Position numbers and translations under genes: made by a program. From contig NZ_SOSC01000005.1 of assembly GCF_005049285.1 (NCBI RefSeq), positions 62,001 through 126,000 on the forward strand: a stretch of DNA of 64,000 nucleotides, written 5' to 3'. Numbering within the stretch: the first letter of the stretch is position 1; each line of letters opens with the position of its first letter. Shown in pieces: positions 18,764-27,799 of this stretch. The notes below the pieces were generated by a model. That model had not been told where the DNA came from. It saw only the letters and a program-made list of their open reading frames with translations, and made no database searches. This stretch comes from Halorientalis salina. GTDB taxonomy: Archaea; Halobacteriota; Halobacteria; Halobacteriales; Haloarculaceae.

Positions 18764-19885
18764 ATGGAAACAGCCCAATTCGAGACTGACCTCAGTCTCT
18801 TCAAGTACGACAATTTGGAACAGCTCCCGCCAGCGTATCGGGACCTGGACGAGGACGAGCGCTCCGAGCGCATCGAGGCCGCACTCGACGAACTCGGCGA
18901 CGACGTAGTCATCCTCGGCCACAACTACCAGCGACGGGAGATCGTCGAACACGCCGACTTCATCGGCGACTCCTACCAGCTCTCGAAGGAGGCGGCCAAC
19001 GCCGACGCCGACTACGTGATCTTCGGCGGCGTCACGTTCATGGCCGAATCGGCGGACATCATCACCGACGACAACCAGTCGGTGATCCTCCCGAGCATGG
19101 AGGCGTCCTGTCCGATGGCCGGGATGGCCGAAGCGCTGCAGGTCGACGCCGCCTGGGCCGAGATCACGGCCGAGACCGACGACGACATCATCCCGATCAC
19201 CTACATGAACTCGTATGCGGACCTCAAGGCCTTCTGCGCCGAGCAGGGCGGCCTGGTCTGTACCTCCTCGAACGCCCACAAGGCCTTCGAGTACGCCTTC
19301 GAGAAAGGGGACAAGGTCCTCTTTCTCCCCGACAAGCACCTGGGGACGAACACGGCCCACAGACTGGGGATGGAAGACGAGATCGTCGAGTGGGACCCCT
19401 GGGACCCCGAGGGGAAAGACGCCAGCGCGGCCGCCGCCAACGACATCATCCTCTGGGACGGCTACTGCCAGGTCCACGAGCGGTTCCGCGAGAGCCACAT
19501 CGAGGAGATCCGCGAGGAACACGACGACGTCAACGTCGTCGTTCACCCCGAATGCCGTCGCGAGGTCGTCGAGGCCGCCGACGTGGCTGGCTCGACCTCG
19601 ACGATCTGTGACGTCGTCGAGAACGCCGATCCCGGCGAGAAGTGGGCCATCGGCACCGAGATCCACCTGGCGAACCACCTCAGCCGCTGGCACCCCGAGG
19701 TCGAGGTGTTGCCGCTCTGTGGCGACGCCTGTATGGACTGTAACGCGATGCGTCAGATCGATCCGAACTACCTCGCGTGGGTCCTCGAAGAGCTCGTCGA
19801 GGGTCGCGAGCGCAACGTCATCCAGGTCGCACCGGAAGAGAAAGAACTCGCACAGGTCGCCCTGGACCGGATGCTGGAAATCTAA
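18764..19885 (+). CDS. nadA: Quinolinate synthase
   Basis: 373 residues from ATG 18764; a GTG at 18755 would add three residues. It condenses iminoaspartate with dihydroxyacetone phosphate to quinolinate, using a 4Fe-4S cluster. Cysteine-bearing motifs are present: MEASCPMAGMAEA, GLVCTSSNA, HPECRREV and CGDACMDCNAMRQ; ILGHNYQRREI opens the first domain. The length is normal. It is first in nadA-nadB-nadC, three bases before nadB, the usual archaeal NAD operon order. Confidence 0.96.
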   Translation: METAQFETDLSLFKYDNLEQLPPAYRDLDEDERSERIEAALDELGDDVVILGHNYQRREIVEHADFIGDSYQLSKEAANADADYVIFGGVTFMAESADIITDDNQSVILPSMEASCPMAGMAEALQVDAAWAEITAETDDDIIPITYMNSYADLKAFCAEQGGLVCTSSNAHKAFEYAFEKGDKVLFLPDKHLGTNTAHRLGMEDEIVEWDPWDPEGKDASAAAANDIILWDGYCQVHERFRESHIEEIREEHDDVNVVVHPECRREVVEAADVAGSTSTICDVVENADPGEKWAIGTEIHLANHLSRWHPEVEVLPLCGDACMDCNAMRQIDPNYLAWVLEELVEGRERNVIQVAPEEKELAQVALDRMLEI

Positions 19886-19888
19886 CGC

Positions 19889-21445
19889 ATGAGCGAGAAC
19901 ACCACCGATGTCCTCGTCGTCGGCTCCGGTATCGCCGGCCTCGCGTCGGCACTCGCCGCGGCCCGCGAAGGGGCCGAGGTCACCGTCGCGACCAAAGCGA
20001 CCCGTCCCGAAGGCTCCTCCTCGTGGTGGGCCCAGGGCGGCATCGCCATCGCGCGGGACGACCCCGAGCAGTTCAAAGCCGACATCGTCGAAGCCTCCAG
20101 CGGAACGGCCGATCACGAGGCCGTCGACGTGCTGGTCGACGGCGCGAACGACGCGGTGCGAGACGTGCTCCTCGAAACCCTGGACGTCGAATTCGACGAG
20201 GCAGAGGGCGACGACGAGTTCGACTTCGGCCGGGAGGCCGCCCACTCCTCGGACCGCATCTTACACGTCGACGCCTCGACGGGCAAACACATCCACGTCC
20301 CCTTCCTGAACTACCTCGACGACCACGAGCACGTCGAAATCAGGGACGACACCGCGGCGCTGGAACTCGTCCGCCACGAGGGACGCGTCTACGGCGCGAT
20401 CCTCGAATCCGACGGGGAGTTCGAACCGTACTACGCCGGGGCGACGATCCTGGCGACGGGCGGGATCGGCGACCTCTACCCGCGGACGACCAATCCCGAC
20501 GGTTCGACCGGCGACGGCATCGCCATGGCCGCGCTGGCAGGGGCCGAGGTCACGGACATGGAGTACATCCAGTTCCATCCAACTGTCTGCGTGGCAGGCG
20601 AGGCGCGAAGCGCCTCGAAGCGAAGCGGCGACGCCGCGGAGCGCGACAGTCCGTTTCTGGTTTCCGAGGCCGTCCGCGGCGAGGGTGCGGTACTCCGGAA
20701 CGGCGACGGCGAGCGGTTCATGCCCGACTACCACGCGGACGCCGAACTCGCGCCCCGCGACGTGGTCGCACGCGCGGTCAAAACCGAACGCGACGAGACG
20801 GGCGAGGTCACGCTGGACGTCTCCCCCCTCGACTTCGAGGGCGAGTTCCCGGACCTCGTCGACAAATGCGAGGACCACGGCGTCGACTGGGAGGACGGGA
20901 TTCCGGTCGCGCCTGCCGAGCACTTCCTCTGTGGCGGCATCGACGTGGACGACCGCGGCCAGTCTTCGCTCGATCGCCTCTACGCGGTCGGCGAGTGTTC
21001 CCGGACGGGCGTTCACGGTGCGAACCGACTCGCCTCCACGTCGCTGCTGGAGGGACTGGTCTGGGGGCTTCGCGCCGGCGAGGATGCTGCTGGGAACGAC
21101 GTCGAGACCATCGAGGCCCCGGAACTGCTGGAACGCGACCCCGAACTCCCCGAGAACTTCGCTCGCGAGAAGTTCCACCGCCTCCGGCGCGTGATGGACG
21201 AGTACATCGGCCTGGAGCGGGACCCCGACGACCTCACTCGGGCGATGTCCGTCCTGCGACGGCTCAAAGGCGAGGTCGACGCCTACACCCGGACCCGGAC
21301 CTCGCGGTCGCTGTACGAACTCCGGTCGGCGTCGGTTACATCCTTACTCATCGCCCGCCAGGCCGCCGAGAACGACCGATCGGTGGGCTGTCACCACCTG
21401 GTCGAGGACGAGCAGGACCCCGCCGAATCCACCGCCGACGACTGA
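19889..21445 (+). CDS. nadB: L-aspartate oxidase with in-frame insertion
   Basis: 518 residues. FAD enzyme that oxidises aspartate to iminoaspartate for NadA. The FAD fold opens with VLVVGSGIAGLASALAAA, followed by SSWWAQGGIA and the substrate loop QFHPTVCV; SEAVRGEGAVLRN and GVHGANRLASTSLLEG are also conserved. Between CVAG and PFLVSEA lies EARSASKRSGDAAERDS, encoded by a DNA double hairpin (20599-20637). This is a lid-loop position, so an in-frame insertion is likely tolerated. Its stop overlaps the nadC start by one base. Confidence 0.95.
   Translation: MSENTTDVLVVGSGIAGLASALAAAREGAEVTVATKATRPEGSSSWWAQGGIAIARDDPEQFKADIVEASSGTADHEAVDVLVDGANDAVRDVLLETLDVEFDEAEGDDEFDFGREAAHSSDRILHVDASTGKHIHVPFLNYLDDHEHVEIRDDTAALELVRHEGRVYGAILESDGEFEPYYAGATILATGGIGDLYPRTTNPDGSTGDGIAMAALAGAEVTDMEYIQFHPTVCVAGEARSASKRSGDAAERDSPFLVSEAVRGEGAVLRNGDGERFMPDYHADAELAPRDVVARAVKTERDETGEVTLDVSPLDFEGEFPDLVDKCEDHGVDWEDGIPVAPAEHFLCGGIDVDDRGQSSLDRLYAVGECSRTGVHGANRLASTSLLEGLVWGLRAGEDAAGNDVETIEAPELLERDPELPENFAREKFHRLRRVMDEYIGLERDPDDLTRAMSVLRRLKGEVDAYTRTRTSRSLYELRSASVTSLLIARQAAENDRSVGCHHLVEDEQDPAESTADD
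20599..20637. repeat. Double-hairpin unit inside nadB
   Basis: Stem cgaggcgc/gcgcctcg with loop gaa (20599-20617), seven-base spacer aagcgaa, then stem gcggc/gccgc with loop gac (20625-20637). It is in frame and translated. The shape matches the units around the TnpB elements. Confidence 0.65.
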
Positions 21446-22260
21446 TGATTCCCGACTCGAAAATCGAAGCGTGGCTCCGGGAAGACGTCGGCCATCACGA
21501 CGTGACAAACCAGGTCCCCGGCGAGACCACGGGCCGACTCGTGGCCAAAGAGGCGGGCGTGGCCGCCGGCCTCGACGCCGCCGTGGCCGTCTTCGAGTAC
21601 CTCGACGTTCTCGCCGAGCGGCAGGTCGAGGCGGGCGACCGCATCGACGCCGGCGAGACCGTGCTGTCCGTCGAGGGGGCCGCCCGTGAGATCCTCCGGG
21701 GCGAGCGCGTGGCCGTCAACATCGCCGGCCACGCGTCGGGTGTCGCCACGCGGACCCGTCGGGCCGTCGATGCCGCTGCGAGCGAGGGCGAGGACGTAGC
21801 CATCGCCGGAACCCGGAAGACGACGCCCGGGCTCCGCGGCATCGAGAAGCGCGCAGTGGTCGCGGGCGGCGGCGACACCCACCGGCTGGACCTCTCGCAC
21901 ATGGTGATGGTCAAGGACAACCACGTCGCCGAGATGGGGATGGAGACGGCCGTCGCCCACTTCCGCGAGCGCGCCTCGTTCGCGACGAAGATCGAAGTCG
22001 AGGTCGAGACACCCGACGACGCGCCGCGAGCGGCCGAGGCCGGCGCGGATATCGTGTTGCTCGACAACATGACGCCGGGCGAGACCGCCGAGGCGATCGA
22101 GCGACTTCGAGCGACCGACGCCGACGTGCTGGCGGAGGCGTCCGGTGGGATCACCATCGAGGACGTGCCCGACTACGCTAAGACTGGCGTGGACGTGATT
22201 TCGATGGGGAACCTCACCCACTCGGCGAACACATTGGATTACTCGTTCCGGACCGGATGA
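21445..22260 (+). CDS. nadC: Nicotinate-nucleotide pyrophosphorylase (carboxylating)
   Basis: 271 residues. It converts quinolinate and PRPP to nicotinate mononucleotide. Recognisable parts: an N-terminal domain with ILRGERVAVNIAGHASGVAT, then the barrel with AGTRKTTPGLRGIEKRAVVAGGG, MVMVKDNHV, EVEVETPDDA and LLDNM. The ATG overlaps the nadB stop (TGATG), so translation is coupled. The stop codon touches the right end of the broken TnpB element, but the C-terminus SFRTG looks complete. Confidence 0.96.
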   Translation: MIPDSKIEAWLREDVGHHDVTNQVPGETTGRLVAKEAGVAAGLDAAVAVFEYLDVLAERQVEAGDRIDAGETVLSVEGAAREILRGERVAVNIAGHASGVATRTRRAVDAAASEGEDVAIAGTRKTTPGLRGIEKRAVVAGGGDTHRLDLSHMVMVKDNHVAEMGMETAVAHFRERASFATKIEVEVETPDDAPRAAEAGADIVLLDNMTPGETAEAIERLRATDADVLAEASGGITIEDVPDYAKTGVDVISMGNLTHSANTLDYSFRTG

Positions 22261-22282
22261 CATCCTCCGCGCCGTAAACGGA

Positions 22283-22323
22283 GAGGGATCGAAGATCCCT
22301 CAGGCAGCCGGGCAAAGCCCGGC
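22283..22323. repeat. Double-hairpin unit in the right-end hairpin of the element
   Basis: Stems gagggatc/gatccctc (loop gaa) and gccgggc/gcccggc (loop aaa), spacer aggca. The pair sits inside the loop of an outer 9-bp stem (ccgcgccgt 22267-22275, acggcgcgg 22325-22333) that corresponds to the simple ccccggc/gccgggg end hairpin of the other copy. Confidence 0.7.
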
Positions 22324-22359
22324 GACGGCGCGGTTTCCTCCGTGGGAGTCTCAGCCGGT

Positions 22360-23130
22360 CTAGGACTCGCCGGAGGCAACATTCCCGTCACGGTGGACGG
22401 TACTCGGGTCTGTGCGCTGTTCTTTGGGACGATGAGAGTGTGATACCTCCAGCCAATCGTGGCTGTCCCACTCCAACCGCACGGGCCGTGCCATCGGCCT
22501 GACTGCCTGTTTTGTCTGCCGTTGACGAGACACGTCGTGTCTCGTTCGCAAGCCAGAACTCGAAGAGTTCTGGTGACGCTTCAGGAACGTTGCTGAGGCT
22601 GTAAGGTCGGCGTGGGCCTCGAACCCACACGGACAGGTGAGCGTGTCCCGATGCCGTGTCGTTCTGTCTGTCGAACCGCACTGGGGACACTCTTGACTGG
22701 TCCACGCTTCCGACCGGACCTCGACCGAGATACCGTATTCCTCGGCGGTACACGCTAATCGCTCGGTGAACTGCTTGAACGCCCAGAAGTTGTGGGTCTT
22801 GGCGTTCGTCTCGACCGACCAGTGGGTTTCGAGTACGTCGGTCAAGCCACCGACATACACCGTGTCCACGCCCTCGGTGTACAACCGCTCCAGCAGGTCA
22901 CGACACAGTGCTTCTTGGGCGTGGTCGCGGCGCCGAGTTCGCTTGCGGTACAGCCGCCGGATACGCTTGCTACTGTATCGTCTTTCCCGTAATTTGGACT
23001 GCAACTGAGCGATTTCTCGTGTCGTCTCACGGAACCGCTGGAACAACTCGCGGCCTTCGTACAAATATTGCTCGCCGGTCGTGGTGGTACAGGCAACGAG
23101 ATTGTTCGCACCAATATCCAGAGCGGTCAT
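22360..23130 (-). pseudogene. TnpB C-terminal half (RuvC and zinc ribbon)
   Basis: 256 residues if started at ATG 23130, which is supplied by the inserted hairpin unit. It covers the RuvC-I motif [13 protein letters not shown], the bridge region, [14 protein letters not shown] (where Glu-Asp is expected Gly-Gly stands), the zinc ribbon CPQCG...CPCG and the RuvC-III HADLTAS. After the zinc ribbon an extra 18 residues ([18 protein letters not shown]) come from another in-frame double hairpin at 22525-22573. It ends [11 protein letters not shown]. It may be translated by restart after the N-terminal half, whose TAG lies four bases before this ATG. Confidence 0.8.
22525..22573. repeat. In-frame double-hairpin unit after the TnpB zinc ribbon
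   Basis: Stems acgagacac/gtgtctcgt (loop gtc) and ccagaactc/gagttctgg (loop gaa), spacer tcgcaag. Alignment with the second tnpB shows a 54-base in-frame gain here. Confidence 0.8.
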
Positions 23131-23172
23131 CAGACTACGTCTGATGGGCAACCAGAAATCTCCGATTTCTGG
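23128..23172. repeat. Double-hairpin unit that splits tnpB
   Basis: Stems catcagac/gtctgatg (loop tac) and ccagaaatc/gatttctgg (loop tcc), spacer ggcaa. The insertion is 52 bases relative to the intact copy, shifts the frame by one, and brings in both a TAG stop and a new ATG. Confidence 0.85.
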
Positions 23173-23812
23173 TGACGGCCGTCTCGTCGGCCAGTGGAGT
23201 CTCCCGTGCATCGTCAGGAACAGTCACGGGTTGCGAAGCTCTGAAGGTGCTGTCTGTCTCGTCGTACCACAGTTCGAGGCGGCTCTGATCCTTGTAGTCA
23301 GGCCAGTTCGGGTCGCCAACGATTTCCAGTCGGAGACGGCTTTTCGGGCTGTTATGCCTGTCTCGGAGTTGCTTTCCGACGACCATCTCAAGTCGGGAGC
23401 GGTCGCCCCACTCAACGGTGTAGGCGTCCTTTCGGACGACGCCTTTGAGAACACGTCCGTCGTCCTCGTTCCCACGGAAGCCCGGCGGTTCCGGGTGTTT
23501 CGTAACCGACGTGTTTGACTCGTCGTGAAACTTCTTCTTGTTCTCGAAGAATCCGCGCCACGCTTCGCTGTTTGCTCGCCGGACAGTTTGGGCGGTGGAC
23601 GCGCCAAGAACGCCTTTGTATTTGCCTTCGAGTCGGCCTGTATCGGCGTTCCAGACATCATCTCCCTCGAAACCGTCTTCGTCGTTGTAGCGCATGAGGC
23701 GCTGGTAATTGATCTCGTTCCAGAGCGCGGCGGAAGCGTCCAACAGGTCCCGTAGCACCTGCTCATCGTCGTCGGTGAGCGGTCGCACGGTAAACGTGTT
23801 GGTACGCTTCAT
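23135..23812 (-). pseudogene. TnpB N-terminal half
   Basis: 225 residues from ATG 23812 (MKRTNTFTVRPL). It is about 85 to 90 percent identical by eye to residues 1-210 of the intact copy ([32 protein letters not shown]), comprising the helical and wedge regions that bind the guide RNA in TnpB. After LADETA the sequence reads into the inserted hairpin unit and stops at TAG (23135-23137). Alone it lacks any RuvC residue. Confidence 0.85.
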
Positions 23813-23967
23813 CGCCTGTGTTGATGTTCGAACGAGGATATCATGAAGGCTGGCCATCCATGGTGAAAGTGAAAGTGACGCCAACTGGGTGAGACTCACG
23901 ACCAGCAGTATCACGGCAGTTTCTCACCGGAGCGTACGCGATTCTCTCCTGCCCTGTTCGCTCCTCG

Positions 23968-23988
23968 GTTCCGACTGAGTGTCGGAAC
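23968..23988. repeat. Hairpin near the left end of the broken element
   Basis: A perfect 8-bp stem gttccgac/gtcggaac with a five-base loop. It occupies the place where the intact copy has a full double-hairpin unit (43271-43319); no second stem is clear. Confidence 0.55.
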
Positions 23989-24142
23989 ACTCGTCACTCA
24001 CGGGAAGGGCGGGATTCTCTCGCTGATTCAAGATAGCCCCGTCCGGGCGTCGTCTCCAACCTCGGTATCCGTTCTCAAAGTTCGGGAACGTCACGCCCCC
24101 TTCACGGTCGCTTGCGACGTAGTGGTAACTGAGGTGAGTACA

Positions 24143-24355
24143 ATGACTACGTTCCGGGAGACGCTGACTGGGGTCGGACTGCTGACGATCGGGGCGACAC
24201 TCGCTGCGCTCGTCCTCCTCCAGGGGTTCATGGCCCATCCGCCGATCGCGCTCCCGGTCGCACTGCTGACGATCGGGGCCGGCATCGCCACGCTCGACGT
24301 GCCCGAACCCACCGGCACGCCCGACGCCATCGGAACCGGCAGGCGGACGGCCTAA
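24143..24355 (+). CDS. Small hydrophobic protein
   Basis: 70 residues from ATG 24143 (MTTFRETLTGVGLLTIG). Two transmembrane helices, about 10-30 and 36-52, are followed by a short polar tail. No family is recognised. It lies just outside the left end of the broken TnpB element and ends one base before the stop of gpmI on the other strand. Confidence 0.55.
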   Translation: MTTFRETLTGVGLLTIGATLAALVLLQGFMAHPPIALPVALLTIGAGIATLDVPEPTGTPDAIGTGRRTA

Positions 24356-24356
24356 C

Positions 24357-25874
24357 TCACTCCAGCAGGGATTCGCCGGTCATCGCTGCCGGCTTTTCGA
24401 TACCCATCAGCGACAGCAGCGTCGGCGCGATGTCGGCGAGCGTCCCGCCCTCTCTGGCGGTCCGCCCGCCGTCAGTACCGTCGGGCGCGAGGTAGACGAA
24501 CGGGACCGGGTTCAGCGTGTGGGCAGTATGCGGGTTCTCCTCCGTGCCCATGTCGTCGGCGTTGCCGTGATCGGCGGTGAGAACGACGTGTGCGCCGGCG
24601 GCTTCGAGGGCGTCGACGAGTCGCCCGAGTTGCGCGTCCACGGCTTCGACTGCCGCGATGGCGGCGTCCAGATCGCCCGTGTGGCCGACCATGTCGGGGT
24701 TCGCGAAGTTGAGCACCATCGCGTCGGGGTCCTCGCGCTCGACCACGTCGATGGCCGTGTCGGCGACCTCGGGCGCGCTCATCTCGGGTTGCTGGTCGTA
24801 GGTCGGCACGTCGGGGCTCTCTACGATCTCGCGGATCTCGCCGGGGAACTCCACCTCGCGGCCGCCGTTCAGGAAGTAGGTGACGTGGGCGTACTTCTCG
24901 GTCTCGGCGAGGCGAAGCTGGGTGTGGTTGGTGTCGGCGAGCACCTCGCCGAACACGTCCTCGGGCTGTCGTGGGGGGTAGGCGACCGGCACCCCGAACG
25001 TGCTGTCGTACTCGGTCATCGTCACTACGCGAGTCTCCGGCGGGTCGGTCTCGAAGTCCCAGTCGGGACGGATGTCGGCGAGCATCCGGGTTAGCTGGCG
25101 GGCCCGGTCCGATCGGAAATTGAAGAAGACCACGCTGTCGCCGTCTTCGAGCGCGGGGGCACCGTCGATCAGAGTCGGCTCGACGAACTCGTCGGTGTCG
25201 CCCTGGTCGTAGGACTCGGTGGCGGCGTCGACGGCCGTCGCCGCGGTGTGGTCGGCCTCGCGGTTCACGATGGCGTCGTAGGCACGCCTCGTGCGGTCCC
25301 AGTTCTCGTCGCGGTCCATCGCGTAGTAGCGGCCGGTGACGCTGGCGACGTGGCCCGTCCCCTGCTCGTCGGCGTGGGCCTGGAGGGCCGCGAGGTACGA
25401 TTCACCACCCGTCGGCGAGGTGTCGCGGCCGTCGGTGAAGGCGTGGGTGACGGCGTCGACGCCGCGGTCGGCCGCGATGTCGATGAGGGCGTGGAGATGT
25501 GCCTGGTAGGAGTGGACGCCGCCGTCGCTGACCAGGCCCATGAAGTGAACCCGGCCGTCGTTGCCCTGGGCGTGGCCGAGCGCGGAGACGATGGCGTCGT
25601 TCTCGCGGAGGGTTCCGGCGTCGATATCGTCGGTGATGCGGGTCGCCTCCTGCTTGACGACGCGGCCGGCACCGATGTTGAGGTGGCCGACCTCGCTGTT
25701 GCCCATCTGTCCCTGGGGGAGGCCGACGCGGCGGCCGTGGGTTTCGAGCGTGCCGGCGGCTCCCTGCTGTCGATACCGGTCGAAGTTCGGTGTCTCGGCG
25801 GCGCGGACGGCGTCGCGGGCGTCCGTGTCGGGGTTGAGCCCCCAGCCGTCGAGAATGACCAGGCCCACCTGCAT
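24357..25874 (-). CDS. gpmI: 2,3-bisphosphoglycerate-independent phosphoglycerate mutase
   Basis: 505 residues from ATG 25874 (MQVGLVILDGWGL). It interconverts 3- and 2-phosphoglycerate in glycolysis and gluconeogenesis. The Mn-binding residues and nucleophile are visible: VILDGWG, GQMGNSEVGHLNIGAGR (phosphoserine), FTDGRDTSPT, the substrate-loop RYYAMDRDENWDR, LNFANPDMVGHTG and VVLTADHGNADDM. The length is that of the bacterial-type enzyme rather than the short archaeal ApgM. It is divergent from the gene at 25993. Confidence 0.96.
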   Translation of the reverse strand: MQVGLVILDGWGLNPDTDARDAVRAAETPNFDRYRQQGAAGTLETHGRRVGLPQGQMGNSEVGHLNIGAGRVVKQEATRITDDIDAGTLRENDAIVSALGHAQGNDGRVHFMGLVSDGGVHSYQAHLHALIDIAADRGVDAVTHAFTDGRDTSPTGGESYLAALQAHADEQGTGHVASVTGRYYAMDRDENWDRTRRAYDAIVNREADHTAATAVDAATESYDQGDTDEFVEPTLIDGAPALEDGDSVVFFNFRSDRARQLTRMLADIRPDWDFETDPPETRVVTMTEYDSTFGVPVAYPPRQPEDVFGEVLADTNHTQLRLAETEKYAHVTYFLNGGREVEFPGEIREIVESPDVPTYDQQPEMSAPEVADTAIDVVEREDPDAMVLNFANPDMVGHTGDLDAAIAAVEAVDAQLGRLVDALEAAGAHVVLTADHGNADDMGTEENPHTAHTLNPVPFVYLAPDGTDGGRTAREGGTLADIAPTLLSLMGIEKPAAMTGESLLE

Positions 25875-25963
25875 GTCCGAGGGGACGGCACAGGTGCCTA
25901 AAGAGGCGTCGGAGTCCCCGCTCTCGTCACCGACCCCGGCAGAGGGGTCGGCGACCACCGATG

Positions 25964-25970
25964 TTATATA
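25964..25970 (+). promoter_or_regulatory. TATA box for the gene at 25993
   Basis: ttatata lies 23-29 bases before ATG 25993, indicating a leaderless transcript. Confidence 0.7.
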
Positions 25971-25992
25971 AGAGGGGGGCCAGAGCTAACGC

Positions 25993-26388
25993 ATGGCTTC
26001 CACGATCGTGGACGAGGACTTCGCTGACAGACTCGTCACCACCGCTCGGACAGCGGCCGGTGACAGCCTGCGCTCGCTCACGTATTTCACGCGCTCGAAC
26101 TTCGAGCAACTGTATCTCCGCGAGGACCTCCAGCGGGACGCCGACCTCGATAGCTTCATCGGCCACGAGTGGCGTGGCTTCAAGAACACCACCAACGCCT
26201 ATCGGGGCACCGAACTCGGCGAGTACAAGTACACCATCCGGGTCTTCGAGAACGGCTTTCTCGTCCGCGTCACCAGCGACCGCGACGGCGTGTTCCTGAC
26301 CACCGACGGCGCGACCATCCGCGACTTCAACTCCTACGCGAAAGCCATCAAGGAAGTGCTGAACGAGAAGACCGGTCGCGACGACTGA
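25993..26388 (+). CDS. Conserved haloarchaeal protein (DUF7522-like)
   Basis: 131 residues with a compact alpha/beta pattern: a helical N-terminus (ADRLVTTARTAAGDSLRSLTYF), then strands YKYTIRVFENGFLVRVT and GVFLTTDGATIRDF. It resembles a family of small haloarchaeal proteins, recalled as DUF7522; the function is unknown. It has its own TATA box and precedes nurA on the same strand by about 90 bases. Confidence 0.75.
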   Translation: MASTIVDEDFADRLVTTARTAAGDSLRSLTYFTRSNFEQLYLREDLQRDADLDSFIGHEWRGFKNTTNAYRGTELGEYKYTIRVFENGFLVRVTSDRDGVFLTTDGATIRDFNSYAKAIKEVLNEKTGRDD

Positions 26389-26477
26389 CCGGGCGCTTTC
26401 TGGACCGTCGTCCCCGGAGTCGGTGCGTAGCGTCCGGTCCCAGATGTTTTTGATGCCCCCCTTCGATGGGGTGGGTA

Positions 26478-27725
26478 ATGACGCTCGACCCGGTGCATTT
26501 CGACGGCATCGCCCAGCTCGCCGGCCGTATCCAGAGCGGTGTCGACTCCAGCGACCACCGGGATTTCGCGGGCACTGTCTGGGCGGAGTTCCTCGACCCG
26601 CTCTACGTGGACGGCAGTCCGGTGCTGGAACCGCTCGGCGAGCAACGCCGCCGCCTCGTCGACGTCGAGGACGCCGCCCTCATGGAGTCCCCGTTTCCCA
26701 CCCAGCACGGACTGGATTCTGGCACCATCAACCCCACGACGTTCAAGAACGGACTGGTCATCGACGTGGCACAGGCTGCGATGGCATCGGTCCCCTCGGA
26801 ACTCGAACTCCACCGCGCGCGCTCGGTCGTGAGCACGGTCCACTCGAACGACGCCACCGTCGCCGTCGGCGAGGACGACTGGACCATGTTCGACGACGGC
26901 TTTAGCAGGGGCCGTATCCTCCAGGCACCCCGCGTCGACCGGTTCGAACAGACCGTCGTCCACGCGCTCGCGCTCTATCTCGCCGAGAGCCACCACGCCG
27001 ATCTCCAGGCAGAGGTGGTCGACGATCTGTTGATTCTCGACGGCCCCATCTATCCCACCGGCCTGCTGAAGTGGACCAATCAGGACCCCACGCTCGCGGA
27101 AGTCCTCGTCGAGGACGAACGCCCCCGCGACGTGGTCCAGAACTACGTCGACCTCGTGGAGACGTTCGTCACACGCGACGTCCCGCTGATCGGCTTCGTC
27201 AAGAGCACGGCCTCGAAGGCCATCACCCGCGCGGTTCGCCGCCAGCACAACGCTCCCTGGGTCAACGACGCCGCTTTCTTCGAGCAACTGCTCCGCCGGA
27301 CCGACGACGACGGCGAGACGGAGACCGACGCGCTGACCTTCACTAACTGGTTCGTCTCCCGATGCGGAGCCGACCGCACGCTCTCGGTGGAGGGTGACCT
27401 CGATCTGGACCTCGACAAGGAACTCGCCCCCGAGCAGTACGAGGTCACGTTCTTCGTCATCTACGACCCGCGCGAGGAGTTGCTCTATCGCGTCGAGGCC
27501 CCCTACGCGTTCACGAGCGACGAAGAATTGCGCGAAGACCTGACGATGCAGATGTTGACGGACGTGGCCGCACGGAACGGCCCACCCCTGGCCGTCGAGA
27601 AGGCCGACGAACTCGCGCGCATCAGCCGCCAGGAGAAGCGGGCACTCCAGCAGCAACTCGAAGACACGTTTTCGAGCGGCCAGCAGCGCGAGTACAACGA
27701 CGTGCGCTGGGACCACGTCGAGTGA
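26478..27725 (+). CDS. nurA: DNA repair nuclease NurA
   Basis: 415 residues from ATG 26478. NurA is a 5'-3' nuclease that works with HerA helicase in archaeal DNA end resection. The NurA fold shows as NGLVIDVAQAAMA (first metal aspartate region), LLILDGPIYPTG, VPLIGFVKST and TFFVIYDPREELLYRVEAPYA near the end. HerA is not next to it here. A TATA-like gtttttga (26445-26452) lies about 26 bases upstream. Confidence 0.85.
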   Translation: MTLDPVHFDGIAQLAGRIQSGVDSSDHRDFAGTVWAEFLDPLYVDGSPVLEPLGEQRRRLVDVEDAALMESPFPTQHGLDSGTINPTTFKNGLVIDVAQAAMASVPSELELHRARSVVSTVHSNDATVAVGEDDWTMFDDGFSRGRILQAPRVDRFEQTVVHALALYLAESHHADLQAEVVDDLLILDGPIYPTGLLKWTNQDPTLAEVLVEDERPRDVVQNYVDLVETFVTRDVPLIGFVKSTASKAITRAVRRQHNAPWVNDAAFFEQLLRRTDDDGETETDALTFTNWFVSRCGADRTLSVEGDLDLDLDKELAPEQYEVTFFVIYDPREELLYRVEAPYAFTSDEELREDLTMQMLTDVAARNGPPLAVEKADELARISRQEKRALQQQLEDTFSSGQQREYNDVRWDHVE

Positions 27726-27799
27726 GAGATCGAGCGCCCGCTCCCCGTTCGTCGTATTTTCCGAACAATTATGAACGGAAACGAGTCTATCGACGGACA

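Larger units (their letters stand above)
22261..24037 (-). mobile_element. IS605/IS1341-type TnpB element, broken copy
   Basis: Compared with the second copy (43228-44914), both ends match: gctatcttga...cagcgagagaatcccgcc at the left end (24037 downward) and cccacggaggaaacc...ggaggatg at the right end (to 22261). No tnpA is present. The copy has three double-hairpin units (22283-22323, 22525-22573, 23128-23172) and a hairpin at 23968-23988. The second unit is in frame and the third breaks the gene. Confidence 0.85.
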
